Positions 1 through 6,403 of a stretch of DNA of 8,223 nucleotides are shown piece after piece (within the stretch, counting starts at the first letter, position 1; the number at the start of each line of letters is the position of its first letter). The position numbers and the translations under genes were made by a program. The DNA is taken from positions 1 through 8,223 of the forward strand of contig JAGNNB010000122.1 of NCBI GenBank assembly GCA_017990865.1, written 5' to 3'. Origin of the DNA: Lysobacteraceae bacterium. Lineage in GTDB: Bacteria > Pseudomonadota > Gammaproteobacteria > Xanthomonadales > Xanthomonadaceae. The notes under the pieces are model-generated. The model was not told where the DNA came from, ran no database searches, and saw nothing but the letters and a program-made list of their open reading frames with translations.

Positions 1-685
1 ACACCACGCGACCGCCATCCGCGCTCAGCGCCACACTGTTCACACCTCGCGGACCGCGCAGCTCGCGAACGCACTCGCCGCTCAACGCGTCCCACACCCG
101 AACCGTCCCGTCCTCCGAGACCGACACCACGCGACCGCCATCCGCACTCACCGCCACGCTCCGCACCCAGTTCGTATGACCGCGCAGCTCGCGAACGCAC
201 TCGCCGCTCAACGCGTCCCACACCCGAACCGTCCCGTCATCCGAGCCCGACACCACGCGACCGCCATCCGCGCTCAGCGCCACACCGTTCACACCTCGCG
301 TATGACCGCGCAGCTCGCAAACGCACTCGCCGCTCAACGCGTCCCACACCCGAACCGTCCCGTCCTCCGAGCCCGACACCGCGCGCCCACCCTCCGCGCT
401 CAGCGCCACGCTCAGCACCCAGTTCGTATGACCGCGCAGCTCGCGAACGCACTCGCCGCTCAACGCGTCCCACACCCGAACCGTCCCGTCCTCCGAGCCC
501 GACACCACGCGACCGCCATCCGCGCTCAGCGCCACACCGTTCACACCTCGCGTATGACCGCGTAGCTCGCGAACGCACTCGCCGCTCAACGCGTCCCACA
601 CCCGAACCGTCCCGTCCTCCGAGGCCGACACCACGCGACCGCCATCCGCGCTCAGCGCCACGCTCCACACCGTGCCGCCTTGGCC
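1..685 (-). repeat. Tandem 126-bp WD40-encoding repeats (5 full units plus a partial sixth)
   Basis: Units of 42 codons lie at 685-560, 559-434, 433-308, 307-182 and 181-56, and a sixth from 55 runs off the edge. Each encodes GHT-x5-V(A)LSADGGRVVS-x-S-E/D-DGTVRVWDALSGECVRELR, the classic GH...WD pattern of a beta-propeller blade. The first unit is the most diverged and starts GQGGTVWSV instead of GHT. Units 2 and 4 differ at one base in 126 by my alignment; units 3 and 5 differ at about nine. The residues after GHT alternate RGVNG, NWVLS, RGVNG, NWVRS, so the array also has a 252-bp two-blade period. The copy number outside the window is unknown. Confidence 0.95.
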
Positions 686-3600
686 GGCAATCGCCGCGCG
701 TACACGCGGCGGGAGCGCGGCGAGCGCGGTGGCCGTGGGCGATGCGGTGGGTGGAAGCGCAAGGTTTGGGTGCGGAGCGATCGGGGTCGGGCCTGAAGGC
801 CCTCCTACGAAGGCTTGCGGGGGATGAAGCGCACCGGTCAGCGCGTCGGCGCCGCTGCAGGCCACGACCTTCGGGCGATGGCATTGCCGCAGCGGCCTCC
901 AGTGACTGCCGTCGAAGCGCATATGCCGGAACACCGTGCCCAGCAGGTCGCTGTTGCGCCAATCGCAGCGCTGCGCGCTGCCGTGCTGGAAGGCGGCCAT
1001 ATCCAGGCGCGCGCCGCTGAAGTCGCCATCGTCCAGGCGCACGTGGGCGAAATACGTCTCGCGCAAGTCGGCACCGGCCCAGCGGATGCGCGACAGGTCG
1101 AGCAAAGGCGCGCCGTCATTGCGCCGCCGCTCGCCGAAACGCCAGCCGCGCAGTTGCGCGTTGCGCAGATCGAACCCGGCCAGTTCCGGCATCACGCGTA
1201 GTTGTAACGGCATCGCACGGGCGTGCAGGGCGTACCGCAGCAACAATTCCGAAGCCTGCGCGCGGTAGCGCGTGCGCCAAGCATTCAACACCACCGACAA
1301 GCCACCCTCGCGACGCCGCGCAGCGGGCAGCGACGCCTGATCCAATTCCAGTTGTTGCGCCAGGAAATCCAGCGTTTCGACGCTGGGAATGGCCATCGCC
1401 CAATCGTCCGGGCAATCGTTGCGCACCGCCTCGGCCAGATACACCGCGAGAAAATACTCGGCCAGCGAACTGTGCGCGAAGCGGAAGCCTTCGCCGTCGT
1501 TCGGCTCTCCCTCGGCGTCGCTCCGCGCTTCGTTGTCCTGGGTATCCTGGCGAATGATGAAGGTAGCGGTGCGCAGGTCTTCTTCCAGCTTGACCTGGTG
1601 ATAGGCCGTGGGCGAATACAGTTCCGCGAGGTCGGGTTGGCCGCGTCGCCATTCGTGGAACCAGCGATGCAGTTCGTCGTAGGGCATGCGCCGCACGCCG
1701 CTGCGCCACAGATGCGCCGCCAGCGCGGGCATCATCCTGAGTTTGTGTTCCGGACGCAGGTGGTGTTTGCCTTCGTCGCGCTGCAGCCATTTTCTGGCGA
1801 CCAGGCCGTACAGTGCAGCGCCGTTGACCACGGCGCCGGCCTGACGTTCGGCCTCCAATTCCGGGATGTATTCGGCCAGCAGTTTCAACGTCATCGGCCG
1901 CTGGGCCAGCTCGCTCAGGTTGTGGGTTTCGCGCACCAGCCGCATGGTCTGCTCGATCGGGAGCGTCGGCACCACCGTTTCCAGATAGCGCTGGATCTGC
2001 ACGTCGTTCAAGGGCAACAGCACGCGCGATTCGTACCACTCGGCATCGATCTTGCCGCGGCGATACCCGGTGAACAGATTGCGCTGATCGCTCAGCGTCT
2101 TGAAGAAATTGGTGCGGCACGACACCAGCAGACGCGGGGCGATTCTCTGTTTGCTCGCCGCAAGCGGCGCACGCTCCGTGCGTTCCTCGCGCGGCAGCGC
2201 ATCGGTGAGCAGGGACAACAACATGCGCAGCAAATCGCCGTGCTGGTTTTCGTCCAGATGCACCAGACATTCGTCCAAGCCGTCGAGGATCAACAGCGCG
2301 CCTTCGCGCAGCCAGCGCCGCAAGTCGTCGCAGGTCGGCGGCGACTCGCCGGGCTCCACGCGCCAACCGTTCGCGAACAGATCGTCGATGAAGGCATCGA
2401 CTCTCGGCAGCGGGCTGGTGCGGTGGCGATCCTGACTCTTGATGCTGCGGCTCTCGCGCAGGTCCAGATACACCGGCAGGCGCATCCACGACGGCGCGCC
2501 GCCGGCTTCGCGCGCTTCGCTCAGCTCGCGATACAGGCGCTGGCACGTGACGGTCTTGCCCATGCCGTATTCGCCCAGCACGGCGAACAGCGGCGGGCCA
2601 TCGGGGTTTTCCAACCAGCGCAGCAAGACCTGATGGATGGCTTCGGCCGCTTCGCTTTCCGATTCGGCAGGTCGGGCGGCTGGCGGATTGCGACGTTCGC
2701 TCGGACCGGGGTACGGATCCTGCTGGCTGAGGCGTTTACTGAAGTTGTCGAACAGGGAACCCGCGTCTTCGACATCGCGTATGCGTGCGCGTCCGCGACG
2801 AGGTGTCATGGCATGCCCAGCGGCGAGCGCTTCGACCGGGGCCGGCATGCAGGCCGGAAGTTCGCGATGAATCGCGAAATAAGCGACGAGCGCGGCGTTG
2901 TCGGCGGCCTGCCGCTGCAACGCATCTTTCCGCGCTTCTTCGCCTTTGGCCTTGGTACCGTCGCCCCAATCGCTGATGCCTTTGATCACCAGCCATCCGA
3001 CCTTGCGCCCGGCATCGGCGCAGGCGACCGAGACGCCGTAGCTTTCCATATCGCCGCCGACCGCAGTAGGAAACGCCGTCATCAGCCGCCGATGCTCATC
3101 CCGGTTGTCGAGCAGTTTCTCGCCGCAGAGCATCAGCCCTTTGTGCAGACCGAACCCCGCATGCGGCGCGCGCATGGCGCGTTTGAGCCAGTCGGGCGCT
3201 GCGGGCTGAATGTCGGTGCGTGGGACATGGATGTCGTCCTTGTTGTGGCGCTCGGATTCGTAGGTGGCGACCTGCTCGGACACCATCACATCGCCGAGGC
3301 GCTGCTTTTTGCGATCGGCGCCGAAACCGATGCCAACCGCGATTACCAGGGCGGGCGAAAAATGGCGGATCGCGGCGGCGGTGGCCGACAGCGCCGCACC
3401 GCTACGCAACGAGCCCATTCGGCATTCGTAGGCGATGATCGGGCGCCGCGGGCCCCGCTTGCCGTCCGGGGGAGGCGCATAGCCGAGCCATTCGTATTGC
3501 ACATCGTCCCGCTCGACGATGCGGGCCGGACGGTCTTGCAGGAAGCAGGCATGCAGCGCAGCGCGTTCGTGCGCGTTGACGGTGAGCAGCAGGATCGGTT

Positions 3601-4063
3601 CGGCCCCTTTGGCGGGGCGGCCGCTCAACTCCCGCGGCAGCGCGCGGTTTTCGTACAACGGGTACGCGTCGTCCAGATCGTCCAAACGCGCGGTGGCCTT
3701 CGGTGCGGCTGCGCCGAGGAACCACGCCTCCCGCGTCAGCACGCCCGCTTTTTTGCGCTCGATCTTCAACTCGATGCGCTGCTCGACATTCAAGCGCTGC
3801 GTATTGCAGGCGACGTCCTGCGCCTGTTTCAGGGTATGCACCAGTTTGGTGAGCGCCTTTTCGCGACCGCTCTCGGTCACATCGGGAAACCACTCGGCCA
3901 GGGTCTCGGCCGTGATGGGCAGGCGGCGACTTTCGCGATCGATCCGGGATGCCAGCGCCCGCAGGCGGTGAAGGTCGCCGGCGGAGAGGAGTTGGAAATC
4001 CTCCAAGCGTTTGAGCGCCGCCGCGACCGCGGCTTCGGAAAGAGGATGCGGTTTAGGACTCAT
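1..4063 (-). CDS. NLR-like conflict/defence protein: PNP (nucleosidase)-NACHT-pentapeptide-WD40, 3' end cut by window edge
   Basis: A single open frame runs from ATG at 4063 off the left edge (1354 codons visible). Residues 1-150 are mostly helical and charged, with no family recognised. Residues ~155-375 are a PNP/MTA-SAH nucleosidase-like domain: strand LLLTVNA (~159), VIAVGIGFG, GDVMVSE, GDMES (337-341, E340 in the ribose-binding position) and KGISDWGD with D365 at the catalytic-Asp position. Residues ~480-900 are a NACHT NTPase: Walker A GEYGMGKT (497-504), Walker B LLILDGLDE (D594, DE 597-598), sensor-like SCRTNFF (R650) and FRFAHSSLAEYF, typical of the helical part. Residues ~963-1052 hold pentapeptide repeats (ADLRE, GDFSG, ARLDM). 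A Pro-rich linker leads to WD40 repeats from residue 1127 to the edge. No signal peptide or membrane segment is seen, so it is probably cytosolic. In this family the NTPase relays sensing by the repeats to the effector; nucleotide or nucleoside cleavage on phage infection is inferred. The start codon is fixed by an ATGA overlap with the upstream small gene. An ordinary regulatory WD40 ATPase is the alternative. Confidence 0.9.
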   Translation of the reverse strand, partial: MSPKPHPLSEAAVAAALKRLEDFQLLSAGDLHRLRALASRIDRESRRLPITAETLAEWFPDVTESGREKALTKLVHTLKQAQDVACNTQRLNVEQRIELKIERKKAGVLTREAWFLGAAAPKATARLDDLDDAYPLYENRALPRELSGRPAKGAEPILLLTVNAHERAALHACFLQDRPARIVERDDVQYEWLGYAPPPDGKRGPRRPIIAYECRMGSLRSGAALSATAAAIRHFSPALVIAVGIGFGADRKKQRLGDVMVSEQVATYESERHNKDDIHVPRTDIQPAAPDWLKRAMRAPHAGFGLHKGLMLCGEKLLDNRDEHRRLMTAFPTAVGGDMESYGVSVACADAGRKVGWLVIKGISDWGDGTKAKGEEARKDALQRQAADNAALVAYFAIHRELPACMPAPVEALAAGHAMTPRRGRARIRDVEDAGSLFDNFSKRLSQQDPYPGPSERRNPPAARPAESESEAAEAIHQVLLRWLENPDGPPLFAVLGEYGMGKTVTCQRLYRELSEAREAGGAPSWMRLPVYLDLRESRSIKSQDRHRTSPLPRVDAFIDDLFANGWRVEPGESPPTCDDLRRWLREGALLILDGLDECLVHLDENQHGDLLRMLLSLLTDALPREERTERAPLAASKQRIAPRLLVSCRTNFFKTLSDQRNLFTGYRRGKIDAEWYESRVLLPLNDVQIQRYLETVVPTLPIEQTMRLVRETHNLSELAQRPMTLKLLAEYIPELEAERQAGAVVNGAALYGLVARKWLQRDEGKHHLRPEHKLRMMPALAAHLWRSGVRRMPYDELHRWFHEWRRGQPDLAELYSPTAYHQVKLEEDLRTATFIIRQDTQDNEARSDAEGEPNDGEGFRFAHSSLAEYFLAVYLAEAVRNDCPDDWAMAIPSVETLDFLAQQLELDQASLPAARRREGGLSVVLNAWRTRYRAQASELLLRYALHARAMPLQLRVMPELAGFDLRNAQLRGWRFGERRRNDGAPLLDLSRIRWAGADLRETYFAHVRLDDGDFSGARLDMAAFQHGSAQRCDWRNSDLLGTVFRHMRFDGSHWRPLRQCHRPKVVACSGADALTGALHPPQAFVGGPSGPTPIAPHPNLALPPTASPTATALAALPPRVRAAIAGQGGTVWSVALSADGGRVVSASEDGTVRVWDALSGECVRELRGHTRGVNGVALSADGGRVVSGSEDGTVRVWDALSGECVRELRGHTNWVLSVALSAEGGRAVSGSEDGTVRVWDALSGECVCELRGHTRGVNGVALSADGGRVVSGSDDGTVRVWDALSGECVRELRGHTNWVRSVAVSADGGRVVSVSEDGTVRVWDALSGECVRELRGPRGVNSVALSADGGRVV
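785..810. repeat. REP-like hairpin inside the NLR reading frame
   Basis: On the plus strand the element begins ggtcg, has a stem gggcc (789-793) and ggccc (798-802) around the loop tgaa, and ends ctcctacga. On the coding strand it reads as the GTAGGAG...CCCGACC pattern that I know as a common intergenic repeat in Lysobacteraceae/Xanthomonadaceae genomes. It matches 19 of 26 positions of the element at 4364-4389 in the same orientation. It encodes roughly residues 1086-1094 of the NLR protein (FVGGPSGPT) in the linker between the pentapeptide repeats and the WD40 blades, and leaves the frame open. Confidence 0.6.
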
Positions 4064-4197
4064 CGACGCCCCCGGAGTTTGAAAGCCAATACGCAGACCG
4101 CGACCGACAGGCAGGCCACCGCAAACCCCAGCAACCAGACCAGGGACTGGCCGGCCAGCAGGGCATTGAGTTCTTGAAAGGACAGTTCGAGTCGCAT
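4060..4197 (-). CDS. 45-aa single-pass membrane protein, translationally coupled to the NLR gene
   Basis: The frame starts at ATG 4197 and ends at TGA 4062-4060, sharing ATGA with the start of the NLR gene. An in-frame TAG at 4227-4225 lies upstream, with no other start between, so the start is well fixed. An AGG seven bases before the ATG is a plausible weak ribosome site. The protein has an amphipathic N-terminus (MRLELSFQELNALL), one hydrophobic segment at about residues 18-39 (LVWLLGFAVACLSVAVCVLA) and a basic tail KLRGRR. The positive-inside rule predicts the tail in the cytoplasm and the N-terminus outside. I recognise no family. The ATGA coupling suggests that it is made together with the NLR and works with it, for example as a membrane anchor, pore-forming partner or inhibitor; that is inference. 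No other hydrophobic protein is present in the unit. Coding evidence is the overlap, the open frame and the coherent hydrophobic pattern. Confidence 0.75.
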   Translation of the reverse strand: MRLELSFQELNALLAGQSLVWLLGFAVACLSVAVCVLAFKLRGRR

Positions 4198-4300
4198 CGG
4201 CGTGCCTGAATGGCCATGACTGGCCTAACATACGCCCACCTAGGAGTTTTTGGAATAATTCTGGAATAGTTTTCAGACAGGCGGCATCAGGCGGCTTCAA
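4198..4300 (-). promoter_or_regulatory. Probable promoter and control region of the small-membrane-protein/NLR unit
   Basis: This is the only clearly AT-rich patch between the EAL gene and the 45-aa gene. On the minus strand TTCCAA (4255-4250) and TATGTT (4232-4227) are 17 bases apart; the match to a sigma-70 promoter is weak (3 and 4 of 6). The box TGGAATA occurs twice on the plus strand (4251-4257 and 4262-4268), 11 bases apart, which is about one helical turn, and it overlaps the putative -35. A second pair, caggcggc (4278-4285 and 4288-4295), lies just upstream. A tandem operator is possible but not shown. Confidence 0.35.
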
Positions 4301-4363
4301 GCCATACGGAACCGGCTCGAATCAAAGTCGGGCGGCGCTCCAGAATCGGGGGTGGGTCTTCCT

Positions 4364-4389
4364 GGTCGCGCCTTCCGGCGCTCCCACAA
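4364..4389. repeat. REP-like hairpin downstream of the EAL gene
   Basis: The plus strand reads ggtcg, stem gcgcc (4368-4372) and ggcgc (4377-4381) around the loop ttcc, then ctcccacaa. It lies about nine bases beyond the stop of the GAF-GGDEF-EAL gene, a usual place for REP elements, and could act as a weak transcript end or a 3' stabiliser. Compared with the copy at 785-810, the second stem pair changes from g-c to c-g on both sides, so the pairing is kept. A degenerate, loop-less look-alike (gtcgggcggcgctcc) lies next to it at 4327-4341. Confidence 0.6.
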
Positions 4390-4397
4390 GCACGCGT

Positions 4398-6269
4398 TCA
4401 GCGGGCGAAACCGGCGATCAGCGCGTCGCCGTCGATCGCGCAGGAATACAAATAGCCTTGCACCGCCACCACACCGCAGTCGCGCAGGCAGTCGGCTTGC
4501 GCTTGGGTTTCGACGCCTTCGCCGACGACATCGAAGCCGAGGTTCTCGGCCAAACCGACCAGGGCCTTGACGATGGCGAGATCCGCGCGGTCGTGCGGCA
4601 AGCCGGCGGTGAAGCCGCGGTCGATCTTGATGGTGTCGATCGGCAAATGCTTGAGATAGCCGAGCGAGCAGAAGCCGGTGCCGAAGTCGTCGAGCGCGAC
4701 GCGCACGCCCAGCGAACGCAGACGCGCCAGCGTGCGCGCGACTTTCGCCGGTTCGCGTAGCAGCAGGGTTTCGGTGAGTTCCAGGCACAGGCGATCCGGT
4801 TCCAGGCCCGATTCGGTCAAGGCATGCAGCACGTCGGCGATCAAACCCGGTTCTTCGAATTGGCGCACGGATACGTTCACGCGCAGCAGCGGCGCGCGCC
4901 CTTGCGCATCGCTCGGCCAACGCGCCGCGTGCGAACACGCTTCCAGCAGCACCCAGCGGCCGAGACGCACGATCAAGCCGGAGGCTTCGGCCACTTCGAT
5001 GAAATCCGCCGCGGGCACGAGGCGGTCTTCGTCGTTGCGCCAGCGAAGCAACGCTTCGGCGGAGCGCCAGCGGCCATCGCGCAGATCCACTTCCGGCATG
5101 AAATGCACCTGCATGCGACCATCGTCGATGCCGTCGCGCAGCGCTTGCTCGATCCGCATTTGTTCCAGCAGATTGCGGTGCCGGTCGGCGTTGAACACCT
5201 TGCAGCGGCCCGCGCCGTGGCTGCGCGCGCGCAGGCTGGCGCTTTCGGCGTTGCGCAGCAGCGTATCGGCCGAGGGCGCGGCCAAATCGCGCGAGAACGC
5301 GATGCCGGCGGTGATCGCGACAGTGGTATCGCCGTGCGTCGCGGCGATGGCCTGCACGGTGTCGAGGCAACGCTCGGCCAGTTCCAGCGCTTCGATTTCC
5401 TTCAAATGTCGGTGCGGGATGATCGCCAGCGCGCTTTCGCGCACGCGCGCCAACACCGCGATATCGGCGAGCATGTCGCGCAACGCATCGGCGGAATCCA
5501 TCAGCAGACGATGATAGGCCTCGGCATTGCCGCCCAAATCCGCGTCCGTCGCTTCGATCTGCAGATGCACGACCACCAAGCCGTTGTCGCCGTCGTGGAT
5601 CGGACGCAGCGCGGTATGCGCGACCTCGACCAAATGATCGCGATTGGGCAAGTTGGTGTGCGGGTCGTGGCGTTCGAGAAACCGCAGCCGGTGTTCGATC
5701 TCGCGCCGACGCGCGATTTCGTACGCGACTGCGGCGAAGTCGCCGATGCTGCCGGCGAAGGCGTGTTCTTCCGGCGTCCACATGCGCGGACTGCCGACCT
5801 GTTCGTGGCAGACCACACCGAGCAAGGTGCCTTCCGCGCGCACCGGCGCGTCGAGCAGCGAATGGATATCGTGACGTTTGAGGTAGGCGGCGAGATCTTC
5901 TTCCGGCCCGGTCGCATCGCGATCGAAAACAACATCGGCGATATCGATCACGCGCACGTCGTCGAGTTGTAGCGCGTACTGGGAATCGAGCCGCAGACTT
6001 TCTTCGAAACCCGGCGGGTTATGGCGGTCGTTGCTGCGCTCGTACGCGTGTATGCAGCGCAAGCGCTGGGTCTGCGGATCGATCCGCCACACGTTCACGC
6101 GCTCGACGTCCAGGGTGTCGGCCGCCACCGAACAGATTTCGGCGATCGCGGTCTCGAACGTGCAGTCTTCGTGCCAAACGCGTCGCCCCAACGCAACCAG
6201 GGCGTGGTTGTAGCGGCGCGCGCGTGCGCCGCGTTCGCTGAAAGCAGAATTCGTCGCGCCCATCGCCAT
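4398..6269 (-). CDS. GAF-GGDEF(degenerate)-EAL cyclic-di-GMP phosphodiesterase
   Basis: The protein has 623 residues. The start at 6269 (MAMGATNSAF) is chosen because GGAGG lies eight bases upstream; the frame stays open further upstream, but there it is only a shadow of the neighbouring gene. Residues ~18-190 form a GAF sensor domain. Residues ~196-365 form a GGDEF-fold domain (ERHDPHTNLPNRDHL at its start) whose signature is replaced by RVRESALAII (275-284), so it should not make c-di-GMP and may only bind nucleotide or regulate. Residues ~366-620 form an EAL domain with EALLRW (405-410), NVS (465-467), ELTE (497-500), DDFGTG (527-532), KID (548-550), GEGVET (583-588) and QGY (604-606). The metal and substrate residues are therefore present, and hydrolysis of c-di-GMP to pGpG is expected. 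One deviation is MPEVDL in place of the usual QPxVDL near residue 391. No membrane segment is seen, so it is a cytosolic enzyme controlled by the GAF domain. Its ligand cannot be read from the sequence. Confidence 0.93.
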   Translation of the reverse strand: MAMGATNSAFSERGARARRYNHALVALGRRVWHEDCTFETAIAEICSVAADTLDVERVNVWRIDPQTQRLRCIHAYERSNDRHNPPGFEESLRLDSQYALQLDDVRVIDIADVVFDRDATGPEEDLAAYLKRHDIHSLLDAPVRAEGTLLGVVCHEQVGSPRMWTPEEHAFAGSIGDFAAVAYEIARRREIEHRLRFLERHDPHTNLPNRDHLVEVAHTALRPIHDGDNGLVVVHLQIEATDADLGGNAEAYHRLLMDSADALRDMLADIAVLARVRESALAIIPHRHLKEIEALELAERCLDTVQAIAATHGDTTVAITAGIAFSRDLAAPSADTLLRNAESASLRARSHGAGRCKVFNADRHRNLLEQMRIEQALRDGIDDGRMQVHFMPEVDLRDGRWRSAEALLRWRNDEDRLVPAADFIEVAEASGLIVRLGRWVLLEACSHAARWPSDAQGRAPLLRVNVSVRQFEEPGLIADVLHALTESGLEPDRLCLELTETLLLREPAKVARTLARLRSLGVRVALDDFGTGFCSLGYLKHLPIDTIKIDRGFTAGLPHDRADLAIVKALVGLAENLGFDVVGEGVETQAQADCLRDCGVVAVQGYLYSCAIDGDALIAGFAR

Positions 6270-6403
6270 CGGCCCACCCTCCCGTCGGGGCCAAGGAATT
6301 CCCGGCCCACTGAGGTCGAACGCCCCCGAGTGCCTAAAGTGGCGCAAGTCGGGGCCGACCGCAACCGTCTGCAGACGCGGATCGTCAAACGCGGAGGGCC
6401 GCG
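6270..6403 (-). other. Intergenic region between the surface-protein gene and the EAL gene
   Basis: Directly after the stop codon the minus strand has CGCGG-CCCT-CCGCG (6403-6390) followed by TTT, a short hairpin that may be a weak terminator. A perfect 12-base palindrome CGTCTGCAGACG lies at 6366-6377. The 9-mer gtcggggcc occurs twice (6284-6292 and 6348-6356). I see no convincing -35/-10 pair, so whether the EAL gene has its own promoter here is open. Confidence 0.3.
6277..6283 (-). promoter_or_regulatory. Ribosome binding site fixing the start of the GAF-GGDEF-EAL gene
   Basis: The minus strand reads GGGAGGG, with the GGAGG core ending eight bases before ATG 6269. A second in-frame ATG at 6263 would be 14 bases from the core, which is less suitable. 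This rules out the far longer frame that opens at 7343, since that would overlap most of the surface-protein gene. Confidence 0.75.

Noticed and set aside
176..565. A 129-codon plus-strand frame of repeated peptides.
   Set aside because: It is the antisense reading of the WD40 repeats; the periodicity comes from the DNA repeat itself.
1..690. The direct repeats as a possible CRISPR array.
   Set aside because: The 126-bp units are contiguous, keep a reading frame and encode WD40 blades; there are no short repeats separated by unique spacers.
1116..2546. A 476-codon minus-strand frame.
   Set aside because: It is a shadow in another frame of the NACHT coding region, where Walker B and the helical motifs are in the frame that starts at 4063.
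1223..4177. A 984-codon open frame on the plus strand.
   Set aside because: It lies antisense to the NLR gene, and its product is a low-complexity Gln/Arg/Ala/Phe-rich string with no domain. Long antisense frames are common opposite high-GC genes.
4297..5781. A 494-codon minus-strand frame.
   Set aside because: It overlaps the EAL gene in another frame, and its Arg-rich product shows no domain.
6284..6356. Repeated 9-mer gtcggggcc as a regulatory direct repeat.
   Set aside because: It is short, GC-rich and 64 bases apart, so likely chance in this composition.
6366..6377. The perfect palindrome CGTCTGCAGACG as an operator.
   Set aside because: About two 12-base palindromes are expected by chance in a window of this size, and there is no supporting second site.
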